From assembly GCF_018882285.1 (NCBI RefSeq), contig NZ_JACVOT010000001.1, positions 1 to 64,000 of the forward strand: DNA of 64,000 bases, given 5' to 3'. A program made the position numbers and the translations under genes. Shown piece after piece: positions 27,005 to 36,586 of this stretch. The stretch's first letter is position 1. Every line of letters begins with the position of its first letter. A model generated the notes under the pieces. The model had not been told where the DNA came from. It saw only the letters and a list, made by a program, of their open reading frames with translations, and ran no database searches. The DNA comes from Polynucleobacter sp. AM-26B4 (GTDB lineage Bacteria > Pseudomonadota > Gammaproteobacteria > Burkholderiales > Burkholderiaceae).

Positions 27005-27658
27005 CTAGCGAATACCTAATAACTTGTGTGTTTGAGTGCTTAAACGCCATAAAGGGCGTGACTGACAGATTTTAATGGCTAATTCAGTATTGGCTTCTTT
27101 ATTTGGACCATCCAGAGCCTGTAAAAAATGATGCTTAAAAGACATCTTTTCAAAACGAGCCAATAATTGAGGCAGCTGCCCTGCATGTCCAGCTTGAGGG
27201 ATGACCAATTTAAGTTCATCGCCTTGCACCTGAACCAAGTCTGCATCATGCTTAGGGCTCACACAAACCCAATCAATGCCGGCAGGTACTCTGATCGTGC
27301 CATTGGTTTCAATGGCAATCTTAAAGCCTTGAGCATGAAGAGCTTGGATTAAAACATCATCTAATTGGAGCAATGGCTCGCCACCTGTGAAAACAACATA
27401 CTTATGATGCGGGTCACCCAAACCCCACATTTGATCAATGGCTTTGGCTAAGAGCTCTGCAGATTCAAACTTACCTCCACCTTCACCATCCGTGCCAACA
27501 AAATCGGTATCGCAAAATTGGCAAACAGCCGAAGTGCGATCTTCTTCACGACCAGACCAGAGATTACATCCGCTAAAACGACAAAACACTGCCGCACGAC
27601 CAGCGTGAGCACCTTCGCCCTGAAGCGTCAAAAAGATCTCTTTAACACTGTAAGTCAT
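27005..27658 (-). CDS. queE: 7-carboxy-7-deazaguanine synthase QueE (radical SAM)
   Basis: A radical SAM enzyme that converts 6-carboxytetrahydropterin to CDG in queuosine synthesis. 217 residues. The cluster cysteines are Cys31, Cys46 and Cys49, a CX14CX2C arrangement ('CNLWSGREEDRTSAVCQFCD'), the variant known from Burkholderia multivorans QueE rather than the usual CX3CX2C. 'LTLQGEGAHAGR' (substrate loop) and 'VFTGGEPLLQ' (GGE motif) are intact. It is first of queE-queD-tadA. It sits 50 bases after the radical SAM gene's minus-strand stop-side neighbour. Confidence 0.95.
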   Translation of the reverse strand: MTYSVKEIFLTLQGEGAHAGRAAVFCRFSGCNLWSGREEDRTSAVCQFCDTDFVGTDGEGGGKFESAELLAKAIDQMWGLGDPHHKYVVFTGGEPLLQLDDVLIQALHAQGFKIAIETNGTIRVPAGIDWVCVSPKHDADLVQVQGDELKLVIPQAGHAGQLPQLLARFEKMSFKHHFLQALDGPNKEANTELAIKICQSRPLWRLSTQTHKLLGIR

Positions 27659-27708
27659 TCAATCCTAAAGGTTTTGCAATATTGCATATTGTAAAGAATA
27701 TCTGGGGG

Positions 27709-29604
27709 TCAGAGTTGTAAAGCTTTGGCAATAAATTGCCTTGAAACAGTGCTCTTAGGGACAGGCTCTTGCAAATCAAACCAGCTTCTGATGTCTGCTT
27801 CAAAGCCAACACCATGCATGTAGTTATAAATGGCCTTCTTCAAGCCCTGCCCTAAGGCATCATGATCAGCACCCGTTGGATCTATGAAGCCAATATCGTT
27901 TTTCGCAAAAGTGATCTCTGGCAGCGGAATTAGCTTAATGCCATAGGCCTCAGGATTTTTACCAACCGGTGAATGTACCGTGCAGGTGAATCGATGGAAG
28001 AAGCCGCTCTGGATGCAGCCGTTCTCAAATAGCTGACGCACATACTCCAATGAATCAACTGTTTCTTGAACAGTTTGAGTTGGAAAGCCATGCATCAAAT
28101 AGGCATGAACCAAGATGCCAACATCAGAGAAGCTCTTGGTGACCCTTGCCACCTGTTCAACAGTCACACCTTTTTCCATCAAAGCCAATAAGCGATCAGA
28201 GGCAACTTCCAAGCCACCTGACATCGCTATACAGCCACTTTCAGCTAATAACTCAGCCAGCTCTGGCGTAAAGGTTTTTTCAAAACGAATATTGCCCCAC
28301 CAAGAAATCACCACCTTGCGTCGAATCAACTCTTCCGCCAAAGCTTTTAGTATCTTTGGTGGTGCCGCCTCATCCACAAAATGAAAACCTGTTTGCCCTG
28401 TTTCAGCCACAATTTGTTCAATGCGATCTACCAGCAATGATGCTGATGCAGTTTCATAGCGAGAGATGTAATCAAGACTGACATCACAAAAGCTGCATTT
28501 TTTCCAATAGCAACCATGGGCTACTGTTAATTTATTCCAACGGCCATCACTCCATAAACGATGCATTGGATTGAGCATGTCCAAGAGTGATAAATAAGAC
28601 CCTAAAGGCAAGCCATCCCAAGTGGCTGTACCAACCTCTTCAAAAGGCACATCAGGTTCGGCCCACTGAATGTATTGAACCTGCCCGCTCTCATTACGGA
28701 CAAAAGTTCTAACCAAACGATTGATGCCACGTTTGCCATTCAAGTGTTCAATCAAGGCTAATAAAGGACGTTCGCCAGAATCTAAGGTGATGAAATCAAC
28801 ATAATCAAAGACTCTTGCTTCTGTTAACTCTCGCAATTCCGTGTTGACATAGCCACCACCCAAAGCGATTTTGATCGATGGATATTTTTCTTTGATCACT
28901 TGAGCAATTCTCAAGGCTGCATAAACCGATCCCGGGAAAGGCACAGAAAGCAACACCAGATTCGGCGCGTGCTTTTCAATTTGCTCGGTGGTCAAAGATC
29001 TCAAATGCTCATCCATCAAGGTTGGCTTTGCTTGCAAAGCATTGGCTAATGGGTCAAAACTTGGCTGACTACCAGCTAATGATTCAGCGTACCGGACAAA
29101 CTCAAAGCGATCATCGACGGCATCACGCAAGACATCTGATAAATCATTCAAATAAAGCGTGGCCAAATGTCTTGCTCTATCTTCAGCACCTAAGGCACCG
29201 AATGCCCAAGAAAGAGAATCGCCTGAACCATCATCGTCATAAGAATCCAAAGCTTGAAATCTTGGGCCTTCTGGTAAAAATGAACGACTGTTGATGCGAT
29301 GACTCAAAGTACTATCACCACCCTGCAAATATTTGATGGTGGGTTCAATGCTGCTTTGATAATTTTCGAAATAATCTAGGAAAAAATTAATCGTTGCACT
29401 GCGATTTTCTTCAGGAATAGACAGAGCTGCTTCATGAACCTCTGCCAAGCCATGTTTGGAGAAAAAGCTGAGTACCAAAGACAGTGCTAAATCATCCTGT
29501 CTTGCATCGATACCGTGAGAACGTAAAAAACCAGTGATATAGGCCGTAGAAGGATACGGCGTATTTAATTGCGTCATGGGTGGAATGAGACTGAGAACCC
29601 TCAT
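27709..29604 (-). CDS. B12-binding-domain radical SAM protein
   Basis: 631 residues from the ATG at 29604; a GTG at 29640 inside guaA is possible. The N-terminal part begins 'MRVLSLIPPMTQLNTPYPS' and includes a B12-binding-like Rossmann region ('LVLLSVPFPGSVYAALRIAQ', 'KIALGGGYVNTELRELT'). The radical SAM barrel carries cysteines 365, 370 and 373 in 'HGCYWKKCSFCDVSL', a CX4CX2C spacing, followed by 'VDEAAPP', 'WWGNIRFEKTF' and 'AMSGGLEVASDRLLALMEKG'. Such proteins methylate or rearrange unreactive carbons; the substrate is unknown. It follows guaA by 27 bases on the same strand. Confidence 0.88.
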   Translation of the reverse strand: MRVLSLIPPMTQLNTPYPSTAYITGFLRSHGIDARQDDLALSLVLSFFSKHGLAEVHEAALSIPEENRSATINFFLDYFENYQSSIEPTIKYLQGGDSTLSHRINSRSFLPEGPRFQALDSYDDDGSGDSLSWAFGALGAEDRARHLATLYLNDLSDVLRDAVDDRFEFVRYAESLAGSQPSFDPLANALQAKPTLMDEHLRSLTTEQIEKHAPNLVLLSVPFPGSVYAALRIAQVIKEKYPSIKIALGGGYVNTELRELTEARVFDYVDFITLDSGERPLLALIEHLNGKRGINRLVRTFVRNESGQVQYIQWAEPDVPFEEVGTATWDGLPLGSYLSLLDMLNPMHRLWSDGRWNKLTVAHGCYWKKCSFCDVSLDYISRYETASASLLVDRIEQIVAETGQTGFHFVDEAAPPKILKALAEELIRRKVVISWWGNIRFEKTFTPELAELLAESGCIAMSGGLEVASDRLLALMEKGVTVEQVARVTKSFSDVGILVHAYLMHGFPTQTVQETVDSLEYVRQLFENGCIQSGFFHRFTCTVHSPVGKNPEAYGIKLIPLPEITFAKNDIGFIDPTGADHDALGQGLKKAIYNYMHGVGFEADIRSWFDLQEPVPKSTVSRQFIAKALQL

Positions 29605-29612
29605 GCCAAAAT

Positions 29613-29630
29613 CAGGGAAATGATTCCCTG
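29613..29630 (-). other. Hairpin between guaA stop and the radical SAM start
   Basis: CAGGGAA and TTCCCTG form a 7-base perfect stem with a 4-base loop, filling almost all of the 26-base gap directly after the guaA stop. There is no T-run, so it is not a standard terminator; it may lower translation of the downstream gene or mark an RNA-processing point. Confidence 0.35.
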
Positions 29631-31238
29631 TTATTCCCACTCGATTGTTGCTGGTGGCTTGCCGCTGATGTCGTACACCACGCGATTGATACCGCGCACT
29701 TCATTGATGATTCGATTGGACACGCGTCCCAATAAGTCATGCGGCAAATGCGCCCAATGAGCAGTCATGAAGTCTTGAGTTTGAACAGCACGCAATGCCA
29801 CAACATACTCATACGTTCTACCATCACCCATCACGCCCACTGACTTTACTGGCAAGAACACTGCAAACGCTTGGCTGGTTAAGTCATACCAAGACTTGCC
29901 GCTGTTTTCATCAATGGTTGAGCGCAGCTCTTCAATAAAAATTGCATCGGCTCTACGCAATAAATCGGCAAAGTCTTTTTTAACTTCGCCCAAAATACGC
30001 ACGCCCAAACCAGGACCTGGGAAAGGATGGCGATAGACCATCTCTGGAGGTAGGCCTAATGCAACGCCCAAAGCACGAACCTCATCTTTGAACAGTTCAC
30101 GCAAAGGTTCTAGCAATGAAAGCTTCATGTCATCAGGTAAGCCACCCACGTTGTGGTGACTCTTGATGGTATGAGCGCCCTTCTTACCTTTGCCCGCTGA
30201 CTCAATCACATCAGGATAAATGGTGCCTTGAGCCAACCATTTTGCATTCTTGATCTTGCCTGATTCAACTTGGAAAACTTCAACAAATTCTTTACCGATG
30301 ATTTTGCGCTTGGCTTCGGGATCAGAAACACCGGCTAACTTGCCCATGAACTGAGCAGTCGCATCCACATGGATCACCTTCACGCCCAAATTCTTAGCAA
30401 ACATGTCCATGACCATCTTGCCTTCGTTCAAACGAAGCAAACCATGATCAACGAATACACACGTCAGCTGTTGCCCAATCGCACGATGAATCAGAGCGGC
30501 AGCAACACTTGAATCAACACCACCAGATAAACCTAGAATCACTTCATCACTACCAACCTGTTTGCGAATACTTTCAACAGCTTCAGCGATGTAATCACCC
30601 ATCACCCAATCGGTACCGCAGGCACAAATCTGATGCACAAAGCGCTCAATGATCGCTGTGCCTAAAATAGTGTGGGTTACTTCTGGGTGGAATTGAACAG
30701 CATAAAAGCGACGGTCTTCATCAGCCATGCCAGCAATAGGACATGAGTCTGTAGATGCCATTAACTTAAAGCCTGCTGGTAACTCAGTCACAGAATCACC
30801 ATGACTCATCCACACCTTCAACATGCCATGACCTTCTGGTGTTGTGAAGTCCTGAATGTTTTCTAATAATTTTGTGTGGCCACGGGCACGCACTTCAGCG
30901 TAACCAAATTCACGAGATTTACCTAGGGACTCTGCTGAGGCAACTTTGCCACCCAACTGAGCCGCCATGGTTTGCATGCCATAACAAATACCCAAGACTG
31001 GTACGCCAAGATTGAAGACAATTTCTGGGGCACGAGGTGTATCACCTTCTGTCACAGAACTTGGGCCACCAGACAAAATAATGCCTTTGCAACCTTGTTC
31101 TTTGACGAACTTTTCAATGAAGCTTGGATCTACATCGTACGGATGGATTTCAGAATAAACGCGTGAATCACGCACTCGTCTTGCAATCAATTGGGTCACT
31201 TGGGACCCAAAGTCCAAAATTAAAATCTTGTCGTGCAC
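29631..31238 (-). CDS. guaA: GMP synthase (glutamine-hydrolysing)
   Basis: It converts XMP to GMP. 535 residues: a class I glutaminase domain (~4-200) with Cys85 in '[10 protein letters not shown]' and the 'QFHPEVTHT' His/Glu, an ATP-pyrophosphatase domain with the P-loop '[13 protein letters not shown]' at ~235, and the C-terminal dimerisation domain ending 'PPATIEWE', the invariant terminus. It lies 19 bases after guaB on the same strand. Confidence 0.98.
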   Translation of the reverse strand: MHDKILILDFGSQVTQLIARRVRDSRVYSEIHPYDVDPSFIEKFVKEQGCKGIILSGGPSSVTEGDTPRAPEIVFNLGVPVLGICYGMQTMAAQLGGKVASAESLGKSREFGYAEVRARGHTKLLENIQDFTTPEGHGMLKVWMSHGDSVTELPAGFKLMASTDSCPIAGMADEDRRFYAVQFHPEVTHTILGTAIIERFVHQICACGTDWVMGDYIAEAVESIRKQVGSDEVILGLSGGVDSSVAAALIHRAIGQQLTCVFVDHGLLRLNEGKMVMDMFAKNLGVKVIHVDATAQFMGKLAGVSDPEAKRKIIGKEFVEVFQVESGKIKNAKWLAQGTIYPDVIESAGKGKKGAHTIKSHHNVGGLPDDMKLSLLEPLRELFKDEVRALGVALGLPPEMVYRHPFPGPGLGVRILGEVKKDFADLLRRADAIFIEELRSTIDENSGKSWYDLTSQAFAVFLPVKSVGVMGDGRTYEYVVALRAVQTQDFMTAHWAHLPHDLLGRVSNRIINEVRGINRVVYDISGKPPATIEWE

Positions 31239-31257
31239 AGTAATCCTAAGTGGCTAA

Positions 31258-32721
31258 TTAGTCGATATGGTAGTTAGGTGCTTCTTTGGTGATTTGCACG
31301 TCATGAACGTGAGACTCACGCATACCGGCTGAAGTGATCTCAACGAATCCTGCTTTTTCATGCAATTCAGCAATCGTCTTGCAACCACAGTAACCCATCG
31401 AAGAACGAATACCACCGGTTAACTGATGAACAATCGCTAACACGCTACCTTTATAAGGAACGCGCCCTTCAATGCCTTCAGGAACGAGTTTATCTACGTT
31501 GGCACTGTTGTCTTCTTGGAAGTAACGATCTGCTGCACCATCTTTCATAGCGCCTACAGAACCCATGCCACGATAGCTCTTGTATGAGCGACCTTGGTAC
31601 AAGAAAACCTCGCCTGGCGCTTCTTCAGTACCAGCAAACATACCACCCATCATCACGCAATGAGCACCTGCAGCCAAAGCTTTAGAAATATCACCTGAGT
31701 AACGGATACCACCATCAGCAATCAATGGAACTCCGGTGCCCTTTAAGGCTTCTGAAACATTCACAACCGCAGTGATCTGAGGCACACCCACGCCCGCAAC
31801 AATACGAGTCGTACAAATTGAGCCAGGGCCAATACCGACCTTGACACCATCAGCACCGTGAGCCACCAATGCTTTAGCAGCTTCACCAGTGGCAATATTG
31901 CCGCCAATCACTTGGATCTGAGGATAGTTCTTTTTAACCCATTTAACGCGATCTAAAACGCCTTGACTGTGGCCGTGAGCAGTATCAACCACGATCACGT
32001 CGACTCCAGCCTTAGCCAAGAGCTCAATGCGCTCATCATTGTCTGGGCCTACACCGACAGCGGCACCAGCAATCAATTGACCACGACCATCTTTACTCGC
32101 CAATGGATGTTCTTTGGCTTTTAGAATATCTTTGACAGTGACCAAACCGCGCAATTCAAAATTGTCGTCAACAACCAAAACTCGCTCTAAACGATGTTTG
32201 TTCATCAAACGCTTGGCTTCCTCTGGAGGAGAACCTTCTTTGATGGTGACCAAACGATCTTTCGGTGTCATTTTTTCGCTGACTTTGGCGTCTAAATCTT
32301 CTTCGAAGCGCAAGTCACGGTTGGTGATGATGCCAACAACTTTCTTGCCCTGTAAAACCGGGAAGCCTGAAAAACCGTGTTCTTTTGACAGATGAATCAC
32401 ATCACGAACAGTCATCTCTGGTGAAATGGTGATCGGATCTCTTAAAACACCTGATTCGTAACGCTTGACCTTGGCAACTTCACGAGCTTGCTCAGCAGGC
32501 GTTAAGTTCTTATGAATGATGCCAACACCACCCTCTTGGGCCATCACAATGGCTAAACGGCCTTCTGTGACAGTGTCCATGGCAGCTGATACCAAAGGAA
32601 TGTTGATCGAAATATCGCGTGTCAGTTGAGTACCCAACTGAGTATCACGTGGAAGAACCGCTGAATAAGCGGGAACGAGAAGCACGTCGTCAAATGTGAG
32701 TGCTTTTTGGATGAGCCTCAT
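31258..32721 (-). CDS. guaB: IMP dehydrogenase
   Basis: The rate-limiting step to guanine nucleotides (IMP to XMP). 487 residues: a TIM barrel interrupted by two CBS domains (~93-205), catalytic Cys303 in '[15 protein letters not shown]', and the flap motif '[10 protein letters not shown]'. Start ATG 32721 has GGGG six bases upstream. Its own promoter and a hairpin that would cover the ribosome-binding site in read-through RNA are annotated separately. It forms a guaB-guaA operon. Confidence 0.98.
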   Translation of the reverse strand: MRLIQKALTFDDVLLVPAYSAVLPRDTQLGTQLTRDISINIPLVSAAMDTVTEGRLAIVMAQEGGVGIIHKNLTPAEQAREVAKVKRYESGVLRDPITISPEMTVRDVIHLSKEHGFSGFPVLQGKKVVGIITNRDLRFEEDLDAKVSEKMTPKDRLVTIKEGSPPEEAKRLMNKHRLERVLVVDDNFELRGLVTVKDILKAKEHPLASKDGRGQLIAGAAVGVGPDNDERIELLAKAGVDVIVVDTAHGHSQGVLDRVKWVKKNYPQIQVIGGNIATGEAAKALVAHGADGVKVGIGPGSICTTRIVAGVGVPQITAVVNVSEALKGTGVPLIADGGIRYSGDISKALAAGAHCVMMGGMFAGTEEAPGEVFLYQGRSYKSYRGMGSVGAMKDGAADRYFQEDNSANVDKLVPEGIEGRVPYKGSVLAIVHQLTGGIRSSMGYCGCKTIAELHEKAGFVEITSAGMRESHVHDVQITKEAPNYHID

Positions 32722-32723
32722 GC

Positions 32724-32760
32724 AAAACCCCTATGCGCAAAAGCGAATTATAGAGGTTTT
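32724..32760 (-). promoter_or_regulatory. guaB: Hairpin over the guaB ribosome-binding site
   Basis: On the minus strand AAAACCTCTAT (32760-32750) pairs with ATAGGGGTTTT (32734-32724) with one G-U pair, and an inner CGC-TTTT-GCG stem closes it. The GGGG of the right arm is the guaB Shine-Dalgarno, six bases before the ATG. Only RNA read through from rnfH contains both arms. It could also act as a weak terminator for ratA-rnfH. Confidence 0.5.
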
Positions 32761-32776
32761 ATGATTATTTGCTCAA
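32747..32776 (-). promoter_or_regulatory. guaB: Predicted sigma-70 promoter of guaBA
   Basis: The -10 TATAAT (32752-32747) is a perfect consensus and the -35 TTGAGC (32776-32771) lies 18 bases upstream, inside the 3' end of rnfH. The expected start point is near 32740, giving a leader of about 20 bases that contains the GGGG ribosome-binding site but not the left arm of the hairpin. Confidence 0.6.
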
Positions 32777-33115
32777 AAAACGCCCTTTTCGGTCTGCGGC
32801 TTTGGCCTGCAATTTGGCATCTTGATTCTGATGAGCCTTTTTACGCCTTGCTGCCATTGGGTCAATCAACAGCGGGCTGTATAGCTCCAAGCGATCCCCC
32901 TCGTAAATAGGACTATCCCAATCCTTGCGTTTACCAAAGACCCCAAAACACCCTTTTCTGGCAATTTCAGGGTCTTTTGGCGAGGATGCGATCTTCAGCT
33001 GAATCAGGGCCTGTCCAACAGTCACTGGCTGATCAGGGGAAAAAGTCACCTGAACCTCTTTCAAAACAGGCTCACCTGAGCGACTATCACACAACAATAA
33101 GCCCAAAATTGGCAT
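32765..33115 (-). CDS. rnfH: RnfH-family ubiquitin-like-fold protein
   Basis: 116 residues from the ATG that overlaps the ratA stop (TGATG); a TTG one codon earlier is possible. The beta-grasp core is 'VQVTFSPDQPVTVGQALIQ', 'CFGVFGKRKDWDSPIYEGDR' and 'ELYSPLLIDPMAARRKKA', all RnfH signatures. The C-terminal tail is basic. RnfH is almost always next to ratA and smpB. Its function is not established. Confidence 0.93.
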   Translation of the reverse strand: MPILGLLLCDSRSGEPVLKEVQVTFSPDQPVTVGQALIQLKIASSPKDPEIARKGCFGVFGKRKDWDSPIYEGDRLELYSPLLIDPMAARRKKAHQNQDAKLQAKAADRKGRFLSK

Positions 33116-33552
33116 CAAGCAGCCCCATATACTTGGTCAGCACGCTTCACAAAGCCGTCGACAAAAGTGCCAGCAATGATGCCAAAAACAGGCCCAATGA
33201 TCTTTTCGAGCAAGAGACTCTCAAACTCATAATGTAGTTGGAACTCAATCTTGCAAGCATTCTCTTTTAGAGGGGTAAAGCGCCAATTGCCATGAAACTT
33301 CTTAAAAGGGCCATCCACGAAGCTCATATCGATTGAATTTGGTCTGACATTGGTATTTCTGGTGTGAAAGAACTGATCCAAACCTTTAAATTTGATGTGT
33401 ATTTTTGCATCCAGAATTTCTTCTGTTTGCTCATAGATCTCAACTCCACCGCACCACGGAAGAAACTCTTGATACTTGGCCACATCAATCACCAAGTTAT
33501 ACATTCTCTCTGCCGAGTGCCCAATGAGTACTGTCTTAAATACGTCTGCCAT
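33115..33552 (-). CDS. ratA: RatA-family START/Coq10-like protein
   Basis: 145 residues of the SRPBCC/polyketide-cyclase fold: 'FKTVLIGHSAERMYNLVIDV' then 'YQEFLPWCGGVEI' at the N-terminus and 'HYEFESLLLEKIIGPVFG' toward the C-terminus. E. coli RatA was reported to inhibit 70S association, while homologues (Coq10) bind ubiquinone; a respiratory quinone role is likely here. There is no antitoxin-like partner, only the usual smpB-ratA-rnfH context. It diverges from smpB across 27 bases. Confidence 0.93.
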   Translation of the reverse strand: MADVFKTVLIGHSAERMYNLVIDVAKYQEFLPWCGGVEIYEQTEEILDAKIHIKFKGLDQFFHTRNTNVRPNSIDMSFVDGPFKKFHGNWRFTPLKENACKIEFQLHYEFESLLLEKIIGPVFGIIAGTFVDGFVKRADQVYGAA

Positions 33553-33560
33553 AATCTCGT

Positions 33561-33566
33561 ATTCTA
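33561..33566 (-). promoter_or_regulatory. ratA: Candidate -10 element for ratA
   Basis: TAGAAT on the minus strand sits 8 bases before the ratA ATG. If used, the transcript would start within a few bases of the ATG, giving a leaderless or near-leaderless mRNA. No Shine-Dalgarno sequence is seen in front of ratA, which is consistent with this. Confidence 0.35.
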
Positions 33567-33579
33567 ACGATATAAATAT

Positions 33580-34038
33580 ATGAGCATCATAGACAACAAA
33601 AAAGCTTTCTTCGATTATTTTATTGAAGAACGATTTGAGGCAGGCATGGTCTTACAAGGATGGGAAGTAAAAGCCATCCGGGAAGGTCGCGCCCAAATCA
33701 AAGAGGCTTATGTTGTGATTCGCAATGCTGAGATCTATTTGATTGGCTGCCACATCAGCCCTTTGATTTCCGCTTCGACTCATGTTTTAGCTGATCCAGG
33801 TAGAACTCGCAAGCTTTTGCTCAATGCCATTGAAATCAAAAAACTCATCGGTAAAGTTGAACAAAAAGGTTATACCTTGGTACCAATCAACCTTCACTTC
33901 TCAAAAGGTCGAGTGAAATGTGAAATTGGTCTAGGCCGAGGCAAAAAACAACACGACAAACGTGACGCATCAAAAGATCGAGACTGGCAAATAGAAAAAG
34001 CCCGAATCATGCGTTCGGGCTCTAAGATTGCGGACTGA
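33580..34038 (+). CDS. smpB: SsrA-binding protein SmpB
   Basis: It binds tmRNA and delivers it to stalled ribosomes. 152 residues: '[20 protein letters not shown]' and '[19 protein letters not shown]' form the N-terminal beta barrel, and the C-terminal basic tail '[20 protein letters not shown]' is the part that becomes helical in the decoding centre. The stop codon lies inside the stem of its own terminator, and the last codons also encode the opposite-strand terminator of ppsA. Confidence 0.97.
   Translation: MSIIDNKKAFFDYFIEERFEAGMVLQGWEVKAIREGRAQIKEAYVVIRNAEIYLIGCHISPLISASTHVLADPGRTRKLLLNAIEIKKLIGKVEQKGYTLVPINLHFSKGRVKCEIGLGRGKKQHDKRDASKDRDWQIEKARIMRSGSKIAD
33994..34021 (-). terminator. 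ppsA: Rho-independent terminator of ppsA, inside the smpB coding sequence
   Basis: On the minus strand AGCCCGAA (34021-34014) pairs with TTCGGGCT (34006-33999) around a 7-base loop and is followed by TTTTTC. It is 67 bases downstream of the ppsA stop and lies within the last dozen codons of smpB. Confidence 0.75.
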
Positions 34039-34054
34039 TCACAGTCCGCTTTTT
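34030..34054 (+). terminator. smpB: Rho-independent terminator of smpB
   Basis: GCGGACTG (34030-34037) pairs with CAGTCCGC (34042-34049) around ATCA and is followed by TTTTT. The left arm contains the end of the coding sequence including part of the TGA stop. Confidence 0.88.
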
Positions 34055-34087
34055 CTTTGGTCTAAATTAAGTCAAAAACTGACTCAA

Positions 34088-36469
34088 TCATTTCTTAGCA
34101 AGCAAAGTCCAAGTATCAACAACGCTGTCAGGGTTCAATGAAATTGAAGTGATGCCCTTGTTCATCAACCACTGTGCAAAGTCTGGATGATCTGAAGGAC
34201 CTTGACCGCAGATACCAATGTACTTGCCCTTGGCACGACAGGTTTCAATGGCTCTGGCAACCAAGAACTCAACTGCTGGATCTCGCTCATCAAAATCAAT
34301 TGCCAAAAGCTCCATGCCTGAGTCACGATCTAAGCCGAGGGTCAATTGAGTCAAGTCGTTTGAACCAATTGAGAAGCCATCAAAATGTTCCAAGAATTCT
34401 TCGGCCAAAATTGCATTGGATGGAATCTCACACATCATGATGACGCGCAAACCATTCTCGCCACGCTTCAAACCATGTTGACCTAAAAGACCAATCACCT
34501 TCTCAGCTTGCTTCACGGTTCTCACAAATGGGATCATGATTTCAACGTTGGTCAAACCCATGTCATTACGAACACGCTTCATGGCTTCACATTCCATCGC
34601 AAACGCTTCAGCGAAATCTTCTGAGATGTAGCGAGACGCACCACGGAAACCAAGCATTGGATTTTCTTCATCCGGCTCGTAACGTGATCCACCAATCAAC
34701 TTCTTATACTCGTTTGACTTGAAGTCAGACATGCGAACAATCACTGGCTTTGGATAGAAAGCAGCAGCAATTGTTGCAATACCTTCAGCTAACTTATCAA
34801 CATAGAATGCTTTAGGGCTTGCATGACCGCGAGCAACGCTCTCAACAGCTTTCTTCAAATCCAAATCAATGTTCGGGTACTCCAAAATGGCTTTTGGATG
34901 AACACCAATGTTGTTATTGATGATGAACTCTAAACGAGCCAAACCGACACCGCCGTTAGGAATCTGGCAGAAATCAAATGCCAATTGTGGATTGCCCACG
35001 TTCATCATGATTTTGACTGGAATCTCAGGCAAAGCACCACGGCTCACTTCAGTCACTTCGGTTTCAATCGGACCGTCATAAATACGGCCCTCATCACCTT
35101 CGGCACATGACACTGTGACCACCGCACCATCTTTTAGAACCATGGTGGCATCTGCGCAACCAACCACAGCAGGAACACCTAACTCACGAGCAATGATCGC
35201 GGCGTGACAAGTGCGACCGCCACGATTTGTCACAATCGCAGCAGCTCTCTTCATCACAGGCTCCCAGTTAGGGTCTGTCATATCGGCAACCAATACATCA
35301 CCTGGTTGAACGCGATCCATTTCACTGGCGTCTTTCACAACGCGAACCGTGCCTGTACCAATCTTCTGACCAATCGCACGACCAGTGGTTAAAACTGTGG
35401 AGTGACCTTTGAGCTTGTAACGCATTTCAACTTTGCCTTGAGCCTGGCTCTTCACCGTCTCAGGACGTGCTTGCAAGATATAGATCTTGCCGTCAATACC
35501 ATCCTTGCCCCACTCAATATCCATTGGGCGCTCATAGTGCTTCTCAATGATCATGGCGTATTTGGCCAACTCAGCCACATCATCATCCGTGATGGAATAA
35601 CGATTGCGCTGCTCAAGAGGGACATCGACTGTTTTCACACGACCAGGTTCGCCTGGAGCTGTGAATTGCATCTGAATTAATTTAGAACCCAAACTGCGGC
35701 GAATGATGGCGTACTTGCCAGCAGCCAAGGTGGGCTTGAACACATAAAACTCATCAGGGTTCACTGCGCCCTGCACCACTGTTTCACCCAAACCGTAACT
35801 AGATGTGATGAACACAGCGTCTTGGAAGCCAGACTCGGTATCCAAAGTGAACATCACTCCAGACGACGCCTTGTCAGAACGAACCATGCGCTGAATACCG
35901 GCTGACAAAGCTACTTCAGCGTGAGCAAAACCCTTGTGAACACGATAAGAAATTGCTCGATCGTTGTATAAAGATGCAAATACTTCACGGATGCGATGTA
36001 AAACGTCTTCGATACCAACAACGTTTAAAAATGACTCTTGTTGTCCAGCAAATGAAGCGTCTGGCAAATCTTCAGCAGTTGCTGAAGAACGAACCGCAAA
36101 AGAACCTTTGCCATCAGCATCCAAAGTTTTGAACGCTTGACGGATTTCTTGTTCTAGACGATCTTGGAACGGAGCCTCTTCAACCCATGAACGAATCTCT
36201 GCGCCAGCGACTGCCAAGGCCTTCACATCATCCACATTCAACTTATCTAAACGATCATTGATACGCTCTGTTAGTTTGTTGTGGACAAGAAAATCTCTGA
36301 ATGCCAAAGCGGTCGTCGCAAAACCTGTTGGTACTCTAACGCCAGAAGCATTGAGCTGAGAAATCATCTCGCCTAATGAAGCATTCTTACCGCCGACTGA
36401 CTCAACGTCAGACATGCGCAGTTCCTCAAAGGGTAAAACGTATGCATTTGCATGGTTTGGATTGGACAT
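34088..36469 (-). CDS. ppsA: Phosphoenolpyruvate synthase
   Basis: It makes PEP from pyruvate and ATP in gluconeogenesis. 793 residues: an N-terminal ATP-grasp domain ('[15 protein letters not shown]', '[20 protein letters not shown]'), a swivelling phosphohistidine domain with His422 in '[15 protein letters not shown]', and a C-terminal PEP-utilising barrel ('[11 protein letters not shown]', '[19 protein letters not shown]', '[11 protein letters not shown]'). The Thr before Cys-His in 'GGRTCH' is the site used by the regulatory kinase in this family. It diverges from ppsR, its regulator. Confidence 0.97.
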   Translation of the reverse strand: MSNPNHANAYVLPFEELRMSDVESVGGKNASLGEMISQLNASGVRVPTGFATTALAFRDFLVHNKLTERINDRLDKLNVDDVKALAVAGAEIRSWVEEAPFQDRLEQEIRQAFKTLDADGKGSFAVRSSATAEDLPDASFAGQQESFLNVVGIEDVLHRIREVFASLYNDRAISYRVHKGFAHAEVALSAGIQRMVRSDKASSGVMFTLDTESGFQDAVFITSSYGLGETVVQGAVNPDEFYVFKPTLAAGKYAIIRRSLGSKLIQMQFTAPGEPGRVKTVDVPLEQRNRYSITDDDVAELAKYAMIIEKHYERPMDIEWGKDGIDGKIYILQARPETVKSQAQGKVEMRYKLKGHSTVLTTGRAIGQKIGTGTVRVVKDASEMDRVQPGDVLVADMTDPNWEPVMKRAAAIVTNRGGRTCHAAIIARELGVPAVVGCADATMVLKDGAVVTVSCAEGDEGRIYDGPIETEVTEVSRGALPEIPVKIMMNVGNPQLAFDFCQIPNGGVGLARLEFIINNNIGVHPKAILEYPNIDLDLKKAVESVARGHASPKAFYVDKLAEGIATIAAAFYPKPVIVRMSDFKSNEYKKLIGGSRYEPDEENPMLGFRGASRYISEDFAEAFAMECEAMKRVRNDMGLTNVEIMIPFVRTVKQAEKVIGLLGQHGLKRGENGLRVIMMCEIPSNAILAEEFLEHFDGFSIGSNDLTQLTLGLDRDSGMELLAIDFDERDPAVEFLVARAIETCRAKGKYIGICGQGPSDHPDFAQWLMNKGITSISLNPDSVVDTWTLLAKK

Positions 36470-36550
36470 AACAACTCTCTAAGTAATGGGAAACCGGTCG
36501 TGCAAGCGGCTGATGGCAAAGGCCAAAACTGCCGCAAGTTCAATGGTTCT

Positions 36551-36580
36551 ATTGTATCCTTTGCACATTACTTTCATCAA
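36551..36580 (-). promoter_or_regulatory. ppsA: Predicted sigma-70 promoter of ppsA
   Basis: The -35 TTGATG (36580-36575) and -10 TACAAT (36556-36551) are 18 bases apart on the minus strand and would give a ~75-base leader. The -35 is only 7 bases from the ppsR ATG, so the divergent promoters must overlap. Confidence 0.5.
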
Positions 36581-36586
36581 AAAATT

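Noticed and set aside
33115..33552. RatA as the toxin of a toxin-antitoxin system
   Set aside because: No antitoxin gene is adjacent, and the ratA-rnfH-smpB context plus START/Coq10 fold favour a housekeeping quinone-related role.
36452..36586. N-terminal extension of PpsR into the divergent promoter region
   Set aside because: The added residues do not match the family, and the predicted ppsA promoter occupies the stretch.
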